Source of the DNA: Peptostreptococcaceae bacterium
GTDB taxonomy: Bacteria > Bacillota > Clostridia > Peptostreptococcales > Filifactoraceae
Assembly (NCBI GenBank): GCA_030532705.1
Contig: JAUNKR010000002.1
Span: 25,312 to 89,311, forward strand
Length of the DNA: 64,000 bases
Reading direction: 5' to 3'
Positions 8,868 through 19,762 of this stretch are shown here, piece by piece. Position numbers and translations under genes: made by a program. Position 1 is the first letter of the stretch. Every line of letters starts with the position of its first letter. The notes below the pieces were generated by a model, which saw only the letters and a program-made list of their open reading frames with translations, did no database searches and was not told the origin of the DNA.

Positions 8868-9514
8868 TATTTATTTCCTAAGGCCTTTTGAATATCGCTA
8901 AATACCTTGTCGATTGCCTGGTCACCTTGGATCGTCACGATATTCCCTTTGCCGGTGTAGTATTCTACAAGCGGCATGGTTTCTTTCTCATAGACGTCGA
9001 TCCGTTTTGCAACGGTCTCTTCTACATCATCTACTCTCTGGTAAAGTTCGCCTTCACACTTGTCGCAGGTACCTGCCTGTTTTGTCGGGTTGAACTTCAC
9101 ATGGTAAGTCGCTCCACAGTCACGACAGATCCTTCTGCCGACTGCACGCCCTACAAGGATGTTTTTGTCCACTTGAATATTTATCACTTTGTCGATCTGT
9201 GTTCCCATTTCCATCATCAGTTCGTCGAGTGCTTCCGCTTGACTGACCGATCTTGGAAATCCATCCAGAAGAAAACCTTCTGCAACGTCTTCTTCTTTAA
9301 GTCTGTCCTCTACCATGGCGATCGTGATCTCGTCCGGTACCAGCTGTCCTTTGTCCACGTATTCCTTCGCTTTTTTGCCAAGGATCGTGTTTTCTTTCAT
9401 GTTTTTTCTGAAGATGTCTCCGGTGGAAATATGGACTAGTTTATATGCGTCTCTAATACTTTCTGCCTGTGTGCCTTTTCCTGCTCCCGGAGGCCCGAGT
9501 AATATCAGTTTCAT
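8867..9514 (-). CDS. adk: Adenylate kinase with zinc-binding lid
   Basis: The 215-residue enzyme balances AMP, ADP and ATP. The P-loop GPPGAGKGTQ is at residues 7-16, and the AMP-binding segment contains the DGFPRS motif. The lid domain carries four cysteines (CRDCG and CDKCEG), the structural zinc site found in many Gram-positive adenylate kinases. The gene lies between secY and map, the normal Firmicutes arrangement. Confidence 0.97.
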   Translation of the reverse strand: MKLILLGPPGAGKGTQAESIRDAYKLVHISTGDIFRKNMKENTILGKKAKEYVDKGQLVPDEITIAMVEDRLKEEDVAEGFLLDGFPRSVSQAEALDELMMEMGTQIDKVINIQVDKNILVGRAVGRRICRDCGATYHVKFNPTKQAGTCDKCEGELYQRVDDVEETVAKRIDVYEKETMPLVEYYTGKGNIVTIQGDQAIDKVFSDIQKALGNK

Positions 9515-9561
9515 TATCTCTCCTTTGTACTACATGAATGCCTCTTTCGAGGTTTGGTTTC

Positions 9562-10839
9562 CTATTTCAAAAAGCCTTGATAGCTTCTCATTACTGTTTG
9601 AGATTCTAGCTGCTTCATTGTTTCAATTGCAACGCCGACTACGATAAGTAGTGATGTGCCACCAAATTTGAATGGTACATTGGTCGTATAGAATAAAACT
9701 GTTGGTAGTGCCGCTATGATCGCTAGGAAGATCGCTCCTGCAAAGGTCAAGCGGTCTAGTATTCTTTTAATAAAAACTTCTGTCGCTTTTCCGGGTCTTA
9801 CTCCAGGGATAAAACCATTGGAGTTTTTCATATTCTCTGCCACCTCGTCCGGTTTGAAAGTGATGGAGATGTAGAAGTATGAGAACCCGATCACCATAAT
9901 GAATTGTAGTAAAGCGTACAGGTACATTCCCGGCGGATGTGACGGATTGAACCACTTCTGCACGAATGCCTGATAGCTTGCCGCTTTTACAAATAGTGTC
10001 AAAAATAACGGGAAGCTCAGTAGGGATGATGCCAAGATGACCGGCATTACTCCCGCTTGGTTCACTTTAAGCGGTAGATGCGATTGCTTGCCGCCATAAG
10101 TGTTTTTGCCAACCACTCGCTTTGCATATTCCACCGGAATTCTTCTTGTTCCTTGAAGAACGATGATCACTCCGACAACGATAAGCACGGAGATGATCAA
10201 AAATCCGATCAACTGAACGATGTTGATGTTTTTTGCTTGAACGCCTGCAACCGTGAGTCGCACGTCAAAAGGCAATCTTGATACGATACCGAAGAAGATC
10301 AGCATCGATGTTCCATTGCCCACTCCTCTTTCTGTGATCATCTCACCGATCCACATCAGGAAGGTCGTTCCTGCTGTAAGTGTCAAGATGACCGCTACGG
10401 TCGATAGGACCGATGTCGATATAAAAGCACTTCTAAAGAGTCCCAAGCTCATTACTGCCGCTTGCATCAACGCAAGCAACACTGCAAGGTATCTTGTCCA
10501 TGCCGAAATTTTCTTTTGTCCTTCTTCACCGGATTTTTGGATTTCCTCGAGTGAAGGGATCGCTACTGCCAAAAGCTGAAGAACGATCGAAGCGGTGATA
10601 TATGGTGTAACACCGAGTGCAAACAGCGTAAAGTTGTTCAACGATCCTCCGGAGATCAGGTCATACAGACCGAGTGCTCCGCCTACGGTACCGCCCATCA
10701 TCGCTTGGATTGCTTGTCTGTCGATTCCGGGTACTGTGATATTTGCTCCGATTCGGTAAACCACCAACATCAAGAGGGTAAACATCAGTTTTTTTCTCAA
10801 TTCCGGAATTTTAACTGCTCTTTGCAATGTTTTTAGCAA
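9562..10839 (-). CDS. secY: Protein translocase subunit SecY
   Basis: SecY forms the protein-conducting channel with SecE and SecG. The 425-residue sequence has ten predicted membrane segments, the plug-region motif GLYDLISGGSLNNFTLFALG and the cytoplasmic loop VEYAKRVVGKNTYGG. The start is a TTG at 10839, immediately after the rplO stop and preceded by GAGGTG six bases upstream, so it probably depends on translation of rplO. It opens MLKTLQRAVKIPELRKKL, the family start. Confidence 0.96.
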   Translation of the reverse strand: MLKTLQRAVKIPELRKKLMFTLLMLVVYRIGANITVPGIDRQAIQAMMGGTVGGALGLYDLISGGSLNNFTLFALGVTPYITASIVLQLLAVAIPSLEEIQKSGEEGQKKISAWTRYLAVLLALMQAAVMSLGLFRSAFISTSVLSTVAVILTLTAGTTFLMWIGEMITERGVGNGTSMLIFFGIVSRLPFDVRLTVAGVQAKNINIVQLIGFLIISVLIVVGVIIVLQGTRRIPVEYAKRVVGKNTYGGKQSHLPLKVNQAGVMPVILASSLLSFPLFLTLFVKAASYQAFVQKWFNPSHPPGMYLYALLQFIMVIGFSYFYISITFKPDEVAENMKNSNGFIPGVRPGKATEVFIKRILDRLTFAGAIFLAIIAALPTVLFYTTNVPFKFGGTSLLIVVGVAIETMKQLESQTVMRSYQGFLK

Positions 10840-11289
10840 TTAGATCACCTCAGCCTTTCCTCCAGCTGCTTCTATCTTGCTCGCTGCAGAACCCGTAAAT
10901 TTGTTCGCCTTTACTGTTAGCTTCTTCTCTAGGCTGCCGCTTCCTAATACTTTTATTCCATCTTTTTCGATCTTCTTGATCGCCTTTGTTGCCTTTAGAA
11001 GCTCAGCTGTTACCTCTGTTCCATCTTCAAAGCGATTTAATGTGTCAAGATTGATGATCGTATATCTTGTCTCAAAATCGTGGTTGTTAAATCCTCTTTT
11101 TGGAAGTCTTCTCATAAGAGATGTTTGTCCTCCCTCAAAGCCCGGTCTAACGCCACCGCCTGAACGGGACCATTGTCCTTTTTGTCCTCTTCCTGCTGTT
11201 TTACCTTGTCCGGTCGCTGTACCTCGTCCAAGTCTTTTCTTTGGCTTCGATCCACCGCCGGCTGCAGGTTGTAAGCTGTGTAGTTTCAA
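10840..11289 (-). CDS. rplO: 50S ribosomal protein L15
   Basis: L15 is a late-assembly 23S rRNA binder, here 149 residues. An upstream GTG at 11298 overlaps the ribosome site itself. The likelier start is the TTG at 11289, eight bases after GGAGG, giving [12 protein letters not shown], which matches the family start. The glycine/arginine-rich N-terminal extension ([20 protein letters not shown]) is typical. Its stop is followed at once by the secY start. Confidence 0.95.
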   Translation of the reverse strand: MKLHSLQPAAGGGSKPKKRLGRGTATGQGKTAGRGQKGQWSRSGGGVRPGFEGGQTSLMRRLPKRGFNNHDFETRYTIINLDTLNRFEDGTEVTAELLKATKAIKKIEKDGIKVLGSGSLEKKLTVKANKFTGSAASKIEAAGGKAEVI

Positions 11290-11304
11290 TGTGTACACCT
11301 CCTT

Positions 11305-11478
11305 TTAAGCTTCTTCTACTGTTACTAGATGTTTAACTACATTTATCATCCCTCTGATCTGAGGGTTGTCTTGTTTCTCCACAACTTGCTCTCTTTTTGT
11401 TAGTCCTAGAGCAATCAGTGTCTTTCTTTGGTTTGGCTTTGTGCCGATTGGACTCTTAGATAGTTTTATCTTTAGCAT
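11305..11478 (-). CDS. rpmD: 50S ribosomal protein L30
   Basis: A 57-residue frame between rpsE and rplO. It begins [20 protein letters not shown], carries [20 protein letters not shown] and ends HLVTVEEA, a normal L30 with the RGM...V motif. The ATG at 11478 is preceded by GGAGGAAATTTTG. The gene is small but clearly real and completes the spc operon. Confidence 0.96.
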   Translation of the reverse strand: MLKIKLSKSPIGTKPNQRKTLIALGLTKREQVVEKQDNPQIRGMINVVKHLVTVEEA

Positions 11479-11490
11479 CAAAATTTCCTC

Positions 11491-11997
11491 CTATCCTAAA
11501 AGCTCGTCTACTTTTTTCCCTCTTAGGGCTGCTACTTCTTCGATCAGTCTTAGAGATTTTAGTCCCTCCATCGTAGCATTTACCATATTTCTTGCATTGT
11601 TTGTTCCAAGAGATTTTGATCTGACATCCTTAAGTCCTGCAAGCTCAAGCACTGAACGCACAGGTCCTCCTGCGATAACTCCTGTACCTTCTTTCGCCGG
11701 CATGATCAAAACATTTCCTGCTCCGAATCTTCCTTTTACTTGGTGTGGTACTGTTGTTCCTACCATCGGTACTTTGATCAAAGATTTCTTTGCATCTTCT
11801 TCAGCTTTTCTGATCGCCTCCGGAACTTCCATCGCTTTACCTGTTCCGATCCCAACATGTCCGTTGTGGTCGCCGCATACAACAAGTGCTGCAAATCTAA
11901 AGTTACGTCCGCCCTTTACAACCTTGGTTACTCGTCTGATCTCGATAACCTTAGTTTCGATATCCAGTTTGCCTGCATCGATTGGCTTTTTATACAT
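11491..11997 (-). CDS. rpsE: 30S ribosomal protein S5
   Basis: The 168-residue S5 supports decoding accuracy and mRNA unwinding at the 30S entry site. The N-terminal dsRNA-binding-like domain shows [20 protein letters not shown], and the C-terminal domain shows [20 protein letters not shown]. Length and gene order are normal. Confidence 0.97.
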   Translation of the reverse strand: MYKKPIDAGKLDIETKVIEIRRVTKVVKGGRNFRFAALVVCGDHNGHVGIGTGKAMEVPEAIRKAEEDAKKSLIKVPMVGTTVPHQVKGRFGAGNVLIMPAKEGTGVIAGGPVRSVLELAGLKDVRSKSLGTNNARNMVNATMEGLKSLRLIEEVAALRGKKVDELLG

Positions 11998-12014
11998 TTG
12001 TTTTCCTCCTTCTC

Positions 12015-12383
12015 CTAGAATTCAAGTCCTGCTTCTCTAGCGCCGTTTGCGAGCTCTTGCACTCTTCCGTGGTAGATGTATCCACCTCTGTCGAATACGA
12101 CAACTTTGTGTCCTTTTTCGATCGCTCTCTTCGCAACAAGTTCCCCTACTTTTTTAGCAGCTTCTTTGTTGCTTGTGTTCTGCACTGCCGACTTGATTTC
12201 TTTATCCAATGTAGAAGCAGAAACCAATGTTACTCTGTTCACATCGTCGATTAGCTGTGCGTAGATATGATTTGTGCTTCTGAATACATTCAATCTAGGT
12301 CTTTCAGGAGTTCCAACTACGTTTTTACGCACTCTTTTGTGTCTTGCGATTCTGTTCGCGTTTTTGTCTATTTTCTTGAACAT
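12015..12383 (-). CDS. rplR: 50S ribosomal protein L18
   Basis: The 122-residue L18 binds 5S rRNA and joins it to the large subunit. Conserved parts include [20 protein letters not shown] and the ending [20 protein letters not shown]. The start behind AGGAGTGATCAGATA is the normal family start. Confidence 0.97.
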   Translation of the reverse strand: MFKKIDKNANRIARHKRVRKNVVGTPERPRLNVFRSTNHIYAQLIDDVNRVTLVSASTLDKEIKSAVQNTSNKEAAKKVGELVAKRAIEKGHKVVVFDRGGYIYHGRVQELANGAREAGLEF

Positions 12384-12403
12384 TATCTGATCACTCCTTT
12401 CAA

Positions 12404-12946
12404 TTATTTCTTACCTGTTTTTCCTTCTTTACGTCTTACATACTCATTCTCGTAACGAATTCCTTTGCCTTTGTATGGCTCCGGCTCTCTCCAAGCTCTG
12501 ATCTTCGCTGCGTAGTTTCCTACAAGCTGCTTGTCGATCCCTCTTACAACGATCTCCGTTTGTGTCGGAACTTCCGTTTCAACACCCTCCGGATCTTCCA
12601 TCTCTACCGGATGTGAAAATCCAAGGCTCAGGTTGAGTACTTTACCTTGCTTTGCAGCTCGGTATCCAACTCCTACGATCTGAAGTTTCTTCTCGTATCC
12701 TTGAGTTACTCCGACTACCATATTGTTAAGCAGTGTTCTGGTAAGTCCGTGAAGTGATTTGTGCTTCTTTAGCTCAGATGGTCTCTCTACGTGGATCACC
12801 CCATCAGAAATGCTTATTTTCATTTCCGGGCTAAGCTGTTGCTGAAGCTGTCCCTTTGGTCCTTTTACTACTGCATAGTTATTTTCATCCAGTTTTATTT
12901 CAACGCCTGACGGCACTGTGATTGGTTTAAGTCCTATTCTTGACAT
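12404..12946 (-). CDS. rplF: 50S ribosomal protein L6
   Basis: The 180-residue protein has two repeated RNA-binding folds near the sarcin-ricin loop. It opens [17 protein letters not shown], and the C-terminal signature [20 protein letters not shown] is intact. Confidence 0.97.
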   Translation of the reverse strand: MSRIGLKPITVPSGVEIKLDENNYAVVKGPKGQLQQQLSPEMKISISDGVIHVERPSELKKHKSLHGLTRTLLNNMVVGVTQGYEKKLQIVGVGYRAAKQGKVLNLSLGFSHPVEMEDPEGVETEVPTQTEIVVRGIDKQLVGNYAAKIRAWREPEPYKGKGIRYENEYVRRKEGKTGKK

Positions 12947-12971
12947 TTAGGCGCACCTCCTTCTTTGCTTA

Positions 12972-13370
12972 TTACCAAACGTAGCAGATTACCTCTCCGC
13001 CGATTCCAAGCTCTCTTGCTTGTTTGTCTGTTAGTATTCCTTTTGAAGTGGAAATGATCGATACTCCGATCCCGTTTAATACTTTTGGTAAAGTATCTCT
13101 GTCTGCGTATACTCTCATTCCCGGCTTGGAAATTCTCTTTAGACCTTTGATTACTCTCTCGCCTGTCTTTCCGTACTTAAGCTGTAATCTGATCAGTCCT
13201 TGCTTTCCATCTTCGATCACATCATAGCCTTTGATAAATCCTTCTTCCAGTAGGATCCTAGCTATTTCTTTCTTTATATTTGAAGCAGGCACATCAACGT
13301 TTTCGTGCTTTGCGGTGTTTGCGTTTCTCAAACGTGTCAGCATATCTGCTATCGGATCTGTCATTGTCAT
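12972..13370 (-). CDS. rpsH: 30S ribosomal protein S8
   Basis: S8, 132 residues, binds helix 21 of 16S rRNA and in some bacteria represses the spc operon. Sequence marks are [16 protein letters not shown] at the start and the C-terminal [20 protein letters not shown]. The start could also be the methionine at codon 3, which is the commoner family start. Confidence 0.96.
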   Translation of the reverse strand: MTMTDPIADMLTRLRNANTAKHENVDVPASNIKKEIARILLEEGFIKGYDVIEDGKQGLIRLQLKYGKTGERVIKGLKRISKPGMRVYADRDTLPKVLNGIGVSIISTSKGILTDKQARELGIGGEVICYVW

Positions 13371-13396
13371 TATTACTTACCTCCTTTGTTCTAATA

Positions 13397-13582
13397 TTAC
13401 CAGCTCGCTTTTCGAACTCCCGGTATTTGTCCCTTGTATGCTAATTCTCTAAAGCATATACGGCATATTCCAAATCTTTTTAGAACTGCATGAGGTCTTC
13501 CGCATAGGCTACATCTCGTATATTCTCTAGTTGGATATTTTTGCTTCTTCTGTTGCTTAAGCACCATAGCTTTTCTTGCCAC
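13397..13582 (-). CDS. rpsN: 30S ribosomal protein S14, short zinc-binding type
   Basis: The 61-residue protein is the zinc-ribbon (type Z) form of S14, with CSLCG and CRICF knuckles and the ending [11 protein letters not shown]. The long cysteine-free paralogue used by some Firmicutes under zinc shortage is not in this window. Confidence 0.97.
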   Translation of the reverse strand: MARKAMVLKQQKKQKYPTREYTRCSLCGRPHAVLKRFGICRICFRELAYKGQIPGVRKASW

Positions 13583-13597
13583 GCTATTTACCTCCTA

Positions 13598-14140
13598 TTA
13601 CTTTACAAAAGGCATTCCATAAAGTCTTAGTAACTCTCGTGCCTCTTCATCTGTTTTTGCAGTAGTTACGAAAATGATATCCATACCTCTCACTGCATCT
13701 ACCTTATCGTACTCTATTTCAGGGAAAATCAGCTGCTCTTTGATTCCAAGTGCGTAGTTTCCTCTACCGTCAAAGCTGTCTTTGCTAACTCCTCTAAAGT
13801 CACGAACTCGTGGAAGTGAAATGTTTACCAATTTGTCTACAAAGTGAAGCATCATGTCGCCTCTTAGTGTGACCTTTGCACCGATCGGCATTCCTTCTCT
13901 CAGTTTGAAGTTCGCTACGGATTTTCTAGCTCTTGTAACTACAGCTTTCTGTCCTGCGATTGCTTCCAGTTCTGCTACAGCAGTATCAAGAATCTTCGCG
14001 TTATCTCTCGCTTCGCCAAGTCCCATATTGATAACAACTTTTTCTAATTTAGGAATCTGCATTACGTTCTTGTATCCGAACTTCTCCATCATTCCTTTTG
14101 CTATTTCGTTTTTGTATATTTCTCTAAGTCTTGAAGCCAT
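13598..14140 (-). CDS. rplE: 50S ribosomal protein L5
   Basis: The 180-residue L5 binds 5S rRNA and contacts the P-site tRNA. Typical segments are [35 protein letters not shown] and [20 protein letters not shown]. Start and order (rplX-rplE-rpsN) are standard. Confidence 0.97.
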   Translation of the reverse strand: MASRLREIYKNEIAKGMMEKFGYKNVMQIPKLEKVVINMGLGEARDNAKILDTAVAELEAIAGQKAVVTRARKSVANFKLREGMPIGAKVTLRGDMMLHFVDKLVNISLPRVRDFRGVSKDSFDGRGNYALGIKEQLIFPEIEYDKVDAVRGMDIIFVTTAKTDEEARELLRLYGMPFVK

Positions 14141-14161
14141 CTATTTTGCCTCCTTTCCCTA

Positions 14162-14467
14162 TTAAAGTTTCTCGCCTGATTTTTTAGATATTCTAACTTT
14201 CTTTCCATTCTCAACTTTTGTTGAAACTCTTGTTCCTTTGCCTGCTTTTGCATCGTAAAGCATTACATTTGAACAGTGGATCGCCGCTTCTTTCTTGATG
14301 AGTCCACCTTGTTGGTGCTCTTTGTTCGGCTTTTGGTGTTTTGTGATCATGTTCACACCCTCAACAACTACTCGATCTTGCTTCGGGAATGTGTGGAGCA
14401 CTTTACCTTTTTTGCCTTTATCCTTACCGCTTATTACTACTACGGTATCTCCTGTTTTTACGTGCAT
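14162..14467 (-). CDS. rplX: 50S ribosomal protein L24
   Basis: L24 starts 50S assembly through its KOW fold ([20 protein letters not shown]). The open frame extends upstream to 14503, but the AAGGAGGTGTCAGA ribosome site points to the ATG at 14467, giving 101 residues and the family start MHVKTGD. This start also avoids overlap with the upstream rplN. Confidence 0.96.
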   Translation of the reverse strand: MHVKTGDTVVVISGKDKGKKGKVLHTFPKQDRVVVEGVNMITKHQKPNKEHQQGGLIKKEAAIHCSNVMLYDAKAGKGTRVSTKVENGKKVRISKKSGEKL

Positions 14468-14483
14468 TCTGACACCTCCTTGA

Positions 14484-14852
14484 TTATAGAACTTCTGGTG
14501 CAAGTGAAATAATTTTCATGAATTGCTTGTCTCTTAGCTCTCTCGCAACCGGTCCAAAAATACGAGTTCCCATTGGAGACTTGTCGTCCTTTATGATAAC
14601 CGCCGCGTTTTCGTCAAATTTTACATATGAGCCGTCTTTTCTGCGTACTCCTTGCTTTGTTCTTACGATAACCGCTTTTACTACCTTACCTTTTTTAACA
14701 ACTCCGCCGGGTGTTGTGCTTTTAACCGAACAAACGATGATGTCACCGATGTTTCCGGACTTTCTTGTTGATCCACCCAACACTCTGATTGCAAGAAGCT
14801 CTTTTGCCCCTGAGTTGTCCGCTACTTTAAGGCGCGTTTCTTGTTGTATCAT
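14484..14852 (-). CDS. rplN: 50S ribosomal protein L14
   Basis: The 122-residue L14 forms bridges to the 30S subunit. It shows [40 protein letters not shown] and the ending [19 protein letters not shown]. Length and start are normal. Confidence 0.97.
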   Translation of the reverse strand: MIQQETRLKVADNSGAKELLAIRVLGGSTRKSGNIGDIIVCSVKSTTPGGVVKKGKVVKAVIVRTKQGVRRKDGSYVKFDENAAVIIKDDKSPMGTRIFGPVARELRDKQFMKIISLAPEVL

Positions 14853-14876
14853 TATTGCCTCCTATTCCTGCTAAAA

Positions 14877-15134
14877 TTATTCAGCAGCTCTTTCTATCAC
14901 TTCAACGACTCTCCATCTCTTGTCTTTTGAAAGTGGGCGAGTCTCCATTATTTTAACGCGATCACCTTTTTTGCAGGTGTTGTTTTCGTCATGTGCTTTG
15001 AATTTGATGGTTCTCTTTACCGCTTTTCCGTAAAGAGGATGTCTTACGAACTCAACGATCGATACAACTACCGTCTTATCCATCTTGTCCGAAGTAACCA
15101 TTCCGATTCTTGTTTTTCTATTTAATCTTTCCAT
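14877..15134 (-). CDS. rpsQ: 30S ribosomal protein S17
   Basis: S17 is an OB-fold primary binder of 16S rRNA, here 85 residues. Family marks are [20 protein letters not shown] and [20 protein letters not shown]. It follows rpmC in the usual order. Confidence 0.97.
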   Translation of the reverse strand: MERLNRKTRIGMVTSDKMDKTVVVSIVEFVRHPLYGKAVKRTIKFKAHDENNTCKKGDRVKIMETRPLSKDKRWRVVEVIERAAE

Positions 15135-15151
15135 TTTGACCTCCTTCCAAT

Positions 15152-15346
15152 CTAGCTGTTACGCTCTTTCTCGTTCAAAAATGTTTTTACACGAGCTATG
15201 TCCTTTTTAACGAACTTTACTTGCAAAGGATTTTCTAGTTGTCCTGTCGCTAGTTGGAATCTTAGGTTGAACAGTTCTGATTTTAGCTCTGTTAATTTAG
15301 CAGAAAGTTGCTCTGTTGTCATATTTCTGTAATTATTAGCTTTCAT
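15152..15346 (-). CDS. rpmC: 50S ribosomal protein L29
   Basis: L29 lies by the polypeptide exit and helps dock signal recognition particle and trigger factor. The open frame reaches 15370 through a TTG, but the ATG at 15346 gives the family start [18 protein letters not shown] and 64 residues. From this start the gene overlaps the rplP end by 11 bases (ATGAAAGCTAA), so translation is probably coupled. The motif [15 protein letters not shown] is conserved. Confidence 0.93.
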   Translation of the reverse strand: MKANNYRNMTTEQLSAKLTELKSELFNLRFQLATGQLENPLQVKFVKKDIARVKTFLNEKERNS

Positions 15347-15779
15347 TTGCTTCACCAACCTTTTCTTCAAAGTCTGCCTTTGTCACAAACTTACACTTCA
15401 CAGGAAGCTTGTGCATTGCAAGACGCATTGCTTCTCTTGCTTTTTCCTCAGGTACTCCTGCAAGTTCAAACATTACTCTTCCCGGCTTAACGACTGCTAC
15501 CCAGTACTCCGGTGAACCTTTACCAGCTCCCATACGTGTCTCTGCTGGTTTTTGAGTGATCGGTTTGTGTGGGAATATTTTGATCCACACCTTTCCGCCC
15601 CTACGAATATATCTATTGATCGCGATACGTGCCGCTTCAATTTGGTTTGCTGTTATCCAAGATGGCTCTAGTGCTACTAGTCCATACTCGCCGTAAGTGA
15701 TCGTATTTCCTTTTGTCGCTTTACCGGCAAAATGTCCTCTGTGCACTCTACGACGCTTTACTCTTTTTGGCATTAACAT
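15336..15779 (-). CDS. rplP: 50S ribosomal protein L16
   Basis: L16, 147 residues, organises the A-site tRNA pocket. Sequence marks are [39 protein letters not shown] and a modified-arginine region [14 protein letters not shown]. The C-terminus ends EKVGEANES and overlaps the rpmC start. Confidence 0.97.
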   Translation of the reverse strand: MLMPKRVKRRRVHRGHFAGKATKGNTITYGEYGLVALEPSWITANQIEAARIAINRYIRRGGKVWIKIFPHKPITQKPAETRMGAGKGSPEYWVAVVKPGRVMFELAGVPEEKAREAMRLAMHKLPVKCKFVTKADFEEKVGEANES

Positions 15780-15809
15780 TGATATGTTCCTCCTTCCTGA
15801 AATAAGGTT

Positions 15810-16598
15810 TTATTCTTGCTCTTGTCTTGGAGCACGTTCTGCTCTCGGCTTTCTTGGTGCTCTTCCGCCCTTTTTGTCTTTGTCATCAAATCTTCTCTTC
15901 TTGCCTCTTCCAGCATCTTTCGGCTGATCTAGCGGTTGATCGAAAGTTCTTGTTACCGCTTTCTTACCCGGCAAGATTTCTCCATTTGAGATCCAAACCT
16001 TTACGCCCAGCTTACCGTAAGTGGTATCTGCTTCTGCAAATCCGTAGCTGATGTCTGCTCTTAGCGTATGAAGCGGCACATTACCTTCTGCATATCCTTC
16101 GGTTCTTGCCATCTCCGCTCCGCCAAGTCGTCCGGATGTAGAAACCTTGATCCCTACCGCTCCGGCTTTCATCGCTCTTTGCATCGCCTGCTTCATCGCA
16201 CGTCTGAATGCGATACGACGCTCAAGTGCTGCTGCGATGCTCTCTGCTACAAGCTGTGCATCTCTTTCAGGTCTTTGTACTTCTTGTACGCTTACATTTA
16301 CTTTCTTGCCTTTTGCAAGTTTTTCAATGTCTTTTCTGATTTCATCGATGCCCTGTCCGCTTTTTCCGATCACCATTCCCGGCTTTGCACACCAGAGGAA
16401 CAGGTTGATCTTGTCGTTCATTCTCTCGATCTCTATTTTAGCTACTCCTGCAAGGTATAGCTTCTTTTTTACAAACTCTCGAATAACAGCGTCTTCCTTG
16501 ATTAGAGCTGCCATTTCGCCTTTTTTCGGAAACCATCTGGAGTCCCAGTTTTTATTGATTCCGACTCTTAGTCCATGAGGGCTTACCTTTTGACCCAT
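15810..16598 (-). CDS. rpsC: 30S ribosomal protein S3 with basic C-terminal tail
   Basis: S3 has an N-terminal KH domain (residues about 40-110, with the [19 protein letters not shown] segment) and a C-terminal S3 domain ([20 protein letters not shown]). It helps form the mRNA entry tunnel. At 262 residues it is longer than the roughly 220 of Bacillus S3. The extra part is a lysine/arginine-rich, probably disordered tail from about residue 225, similar to tails seen in other Clostridia. Confidence 0.96.
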   Translation of the reverse strand: MGQKVSPHGLRVGINKNWDSRWFPKKGEMAALIKEDAVIREFVKKKLYLAGVAKIEIERMNDKINLFLWCAKPGMVIGKSGQGIDEIRKDIEKLAKGKKVNVSVQEVQRPERDAQLVAESIAAALERRIAFRRAMKQAMQRAMKAGAVGIKVSTSGRLGGAEMARTEGYAEGNVPLHTLRADISYGFAEADTTYGKLGVKVWISNGEILPGKKAVTRTFDQPLDQPKDAGRGKKRRFDDKDKKGGRAPRKPRAERAPRQEQE

Positions 16599-16608
16599 GC
16601 TACTCCTC

Positions 16609-16941
16609 CTATCTTTCTCTTACTGTTACACCAATATGGCTCGTTCTCTTGCGAATGCCTGTTGCTCTACCTTGTGCTCTTGGCATAAATCTCTTCAGAG
16701 TTGGTCCTTGGTTTGCATATATTTCTGCTACGTATAGCTTCTCTCTATCCATGCTGTTATTATTCTCTGCATTCGCTGCTGCCGAGTTAATAACCTTTGC
16801 TATCACACTTGCACTTCTGTTTGGCATATATTTCAGTATCGCTACTGCTTCGTCTACGTTTTTTCCTCTAACCAGTGAGCAAATGTATCCGGCTTTTCTT
16901 GGAGACATTCTCACATATTTCGCTATTGCTTTAGCTTCCAT
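16609..16941 (-). CDS. rplV: 50S ribosomal protein L22
   Basis: The 110-residue L22 lines the peptide exit tunnel with its long hairpin, a known site of macrolide-resistance changes. It shows [20 protein letters not shown] and the hairpin region [19 protein letters not shown]. There is no deletion in the hairpin loop compared with the usual sequence. Confidence 0.97.
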   Translation of the reverse strand: MEAKAIAKYVRMSPRKAGYICSLVRGKNVDEAVAILKYMPNRSASVIAKVINSAAANAENNNSMDREKLYVAEIYANQGPTLKRFMPRAQGRATGIRKRTSHIGVTVRER

Positions 16942-16967
16942 TTATTAACCTCCTTCCACACAGGAAT

Positions 16968-17249
16968 TTATTTTCTTTTTGAAGATCTGTCGTCGTCCTT
17001 ATGTCCTTTGAATGTTCTTGTAGGAACAAACTCTCCAAGCTTATGTCCGACCATATCCTCAGTTACATAAACCGGCACATGCTTTCTTCCGTCATGCACG
17101 GCGATCGTGTGTCCCACGAACTCCGGGAATATTGTTGATGATCTTGACCATGTCTTTAGTACGGCCTTCTCATTTTTTTCATTCATTGCTACTATCTTCT
17201 TGTAAAGACCTTCATGTACAAAAGGTCCTTTTTTAGATGATCTTCCCAC
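16968..17249 (-). CDS. rpsS: 30S ribosomal protein S19
   Basis: S19, 93 residues, sits in the 30S head and pairs with S13. The sequence [19 protein letters not shown], the [19 protein letters not shown] core and [17 protein letters not shown] are all family signatures. Confidence 0.97.
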   Translation of the reverse strand: MGRSSKKGPFVHEGLYKKIVAMNEKNEKAVLKTWSRSSTIFPEFVGHTIAVHDGRKHVPVYVTEDMVGHKLGEFVPTRTFKGHKDDDRSSKRK

Positions 17250-17271
17250 TATGAAATCCTCCTTTCAGGCT

Positions 17272-18102
17272 CTATTTCTTTCTTCTTGATACTATCATGC
17301 TGCTTGAAGCTTTTTTCTTCTTTCTTGTCTTGTATCCAAGCGCCGGTTTACCCCAAGGTGTAACAGGTGTAGGTCTTCCGATCGGAGCTCTACCCTCTCC
17401 TCCTCCGTGTGGGTGGTCATTCGGGTTCATTACGGAACCTCTAACTGTTGGACGGATGCCCATATGTCTTTTTCTTCCGGCTTTACCGATCACTACGTTT
17501 GCGTGCTCGATATTTCCAACCTGGCCGATCGTCGCTTTGCACTCTGCGTTGATATATCTCATTTCGCCTGAAGGAAGTCTAAGCAATGCGTTCTTTCCTT
17601 CTTTTGCCATAAGCTGTGCTGATACACCAGCTGATCTTACAAGCTGAGCACCTTTTCCAGCTTTCATTTCGATGTTGTGGATCTCTGTACCTACCGGAAG
17701 GTCTTTCAGCTTCAGTGCGTTACCGATCTTAATGTCTGCGCCTTCGCCCGATACGATCTTATCGCCAACTTTCAATCCGACCGGTGCAAGGATGTATCTC
17801 TTCTCACCATCTACATAGTGAAGCAATGCGATATTTGCACTTCTGTTCGGATCGTACTCGATTCCTGCAACTACTGCCGGGATCTGATCCTTATCTCTTT
17901 TGAAGTCGATGATTCTATATTTTCTCTTCGCTCCGCCACCTCTGTGACGTACAGTTATTTTTCCTCTTGAGTTTCTACCTGCGTTTTTCTTTAGTGTAGC
18001 AAGTAGCGACTTTTCCGGCTCGTGTTTTGTAATTTCATCTGATTTTAATACGGTTAGGGATCTTAAACCAGGTGAAGTCGGTCTATATTTTTTTATAGCC
18101 AT
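17272..18102 (-). CDS. rplB: 50S ribosomal protein L2
   Basis: The 276-residue L2 supports the peptidyl-transferase centre. The C-terminal domain keeps the conserved [20 protein letters not shown] and the histidine in [20 protein letters not shown]. Length is normal for the family. Confidence 0.98.
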   Translation of the reverse strand: MAIKKYRPTSPGLRSLTVLKSDEITKHEPEKSLLATLKKNAGRNSRGKITVRHRGGGAKRKYRIIDFKRDKDQIPAVVAGIEYDPNRSANIALLHYVDGEKRYILAPVGLKVGDKIVSGEGADIKIGNALKLKDLPVGTEIHNIEMKAGKGAQLVRSAGVSAQLMAKEGKNALLRLPSGEMRYINAECKATIGQVGNIEHANVVIGKAGRKRHMGIRPTVRGSVMNPNDHPHGGGEGRAPIGRPTPVTPWGKPALGYKTRKKKKASSSMIVSRRKK

Positions 18103-18117
18103 TTGCCTACCCTCCTA

Positions 18118-18402
18118 TTAAATACTAAAGAACTCTATTTCTTTGCTTGCAGGAGTCAATGATACGATCGCTTTTTTGTAAGAAGATGTCTTTCCGACAT
18201 TTCTTCCCATTCTCTTTGTCTTTCCTGCATAGTTCATTGTGTTAACATTTGCAACCTTCACTTTGAAGATCTCTTCGACCGCATTTTTGATCTGCGTTTT
18301 GTTTGCACTTTTGTGTACGATGAAAGTGTACTTCTTGTCTTGTGCATCGATCATACTCTGCTCAGTGATAACTGGTCGGATCAATATGTCTTGTGCTAGC
18401 AT
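18118..18402 (-). CDS. rplW: 50S ribosomal protein L23
   Basis: L23, 94 residues, is the docking site at the tunnel exit for trigger factor, SRP and SecYEG. It carries [12 protein letters not shown] at the N-terminus and [20 protein letters not shown] in the core. Its ATG overlaps the rplD stop by one base (TAATG). Confidence 0.97.
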   Translation of the reverse strand: MLAQDILIRPVITEQSMIDAQDKKYTFIVHKSANKTQIKNAVEEIFKVKVANVNTMNYAGKTKRMGRNVGKTSSYKKAIVSLTPASKEIEFFSI

Positions 18403-19025
18403 TATGCGTACACCTCCTCAACTTTTTCTACTGCTTTTCTTGTAATAACAAGAGTGTCAGAGTTTACGATATCATATACATTCAATGTATTTACGAAAGA
18501 AACCTTCACGCCCGGAATATTTCTTCCTGATTTTACAACTGTCGGCGCATTCTCTGCTGTTACAACAAGCGCCTTTCGTCCTGCATTCAGTGCGCTGAGT
18601 GCTCCTGCAAAAGTTTTTGTCTTCGGTGCATCCATTGCGAACTCGTCCACGACGATCAATTCGTTGTTAGCAAGCTTTGAAGTAAGCGCTGATCTCATCG
18701 CCAATCTTCTAACTTTCTTAGGAACTGTGTAGCTGTAATCTCTTGGCTTCGGTGCAAATACGATACCGCCACCTTTCCATTGTGGTGAACGGATACTTCC
18801 CTGTCTTGCACGTCCTGTTCCTTTTTGTCTCCATGGCTTTCTTCCTCCGCCACGAACCTCAGCTCTTGTCTTTGATGACTGAGTGCCTTGTCTTTGGTTT
18901 GCCAAGTAGTTTTTGATCACTTCATATACTGCGTGCTCGTTGATATCCACACCGAACACTGCATCTGTCAATTCTATTTCATCAACCTTTTTACCGTTTA
19001 GGTCTAATACGTCAATCTTAGGCAT
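18402..19025 (-). CDS. rplD: 50S ribosomal protein L4
   Basis: The 207-residue L4 has a loop that reaches the exit tunnel ([20 protein letters not shown], then [10 protein letters not shown]). In gamma-proteobacteria L4 also represses the S10 operon; whether it does so here is unknown. Length, start and position are standard. Confidence 0.97.
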   Translation of the reverse strand: MPKIDVLDLNGKKVDEIELTDAVFGVDINEHAVYEVIKNYLANQRQGTQSSKTRAEVRGGGRKPWRQKGTGRARQGSIRSPQWKGGGIVFAPKPRDYSYTVPKKVRRLAMRSALTSKLANNELIVVDEFAMDAPKTKTFAGALSALNAGRKALVVTAENAPTVVKSGRNIPGVKVSFVNTLNVYDIVNSDTLVITRKAVEKVEEVYA

Positions 19026-19048
19026 TTTCTATTCCTCCTTTCTTTGCA

Positions 19049-19675
19049 TTAACCTTTGATGGCTTTCTTAACTACGACTAAGCCCTTCTTAGGTCCAGGT
19101 ATCGCTCCTTTGATCAGAAGAAGATTATTCTCTGTATCAACTTTCACGATCTCAAGATTTTGGATAGTAACTCTCTCCGCTCCCATGTGTCCTGCAAGTT
19201 TTTTGCCTTTGTACACTCTGGATGGATCGGATGCCGCTCCCATCGAACCCGGTCCTCTGTGGTATCTCGAACCATGGCTCATCGGTCCTCTGTGCTGATT
19301 GTGTCTTTTGATCGGACCTTGGAATCCTTTACCTTTTGAAGTTCCCGTTACATCAACCTTGTCACCTTCTGCAAAGATGCTCACATTGATCTCTTGTGCA
19401 AGTGCGAAGTCTTCAACATTCTCTGTTCTGAACTCACGAACAAATCTCTTAAGACCTACGCCTGCTTTAGCAAAATGTCCTTTTTGTGGCTTGTTCAACA
19501 GTTTTTCTTTGATATCGCCAAATCCAACCTGTACAGCCTTGTATCCGTCTTTTTCAACGGATTTTAATTGTGTTACTACCATCGGTCCTGCCTCAACTAC
19601 TGTTACCGGAACGATAACGCCAGTGTCAGTAAAGATTTGAGTCATTCCCAGTTTTTTTCCTAAAATACCTTTCAT
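19049..19675 (-). CDS. rplC: 50S ribosomal protein L3
   Basis: L3 helps start 50S assembly. The frame is open to 19720, but the ATG at 19675 after AAAGGAGGAATTTC gives [19 protein letters not shown], the family start, and 208 residues. The conserved loop [20 protein letters not shown], with its methylated glutamine in other bacteria, is intact. Confidence 0.97.
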   Translation of the reverse strand: MKGILGKKLGMTQIFTDTGVIVPVTVVEAGPMVVTQLKSVEKDGYKAVQVGFGDIKEKLLNKPQKGHFAKAGVGLKRFVREFRTENVEDFALAQEINVSIFAEGDKVDVTGTSKGKGFQGPIKRHNQHRGPMSHGSRYHRGPGSMGAASDPSRVYKGKKLAGHMGAERVTIQNLEIVKVDTENNLLLIKGAIPGPKKGLVVVKKAIKG

Positions 19676-19762
19676 TTTAGAAATTCCTCCTTTTCTTACA
19701 GCGGATTGCTCTGCAATCATTCTAAGATAAGATACTATATCTTAATACCTTAACTTTTAATT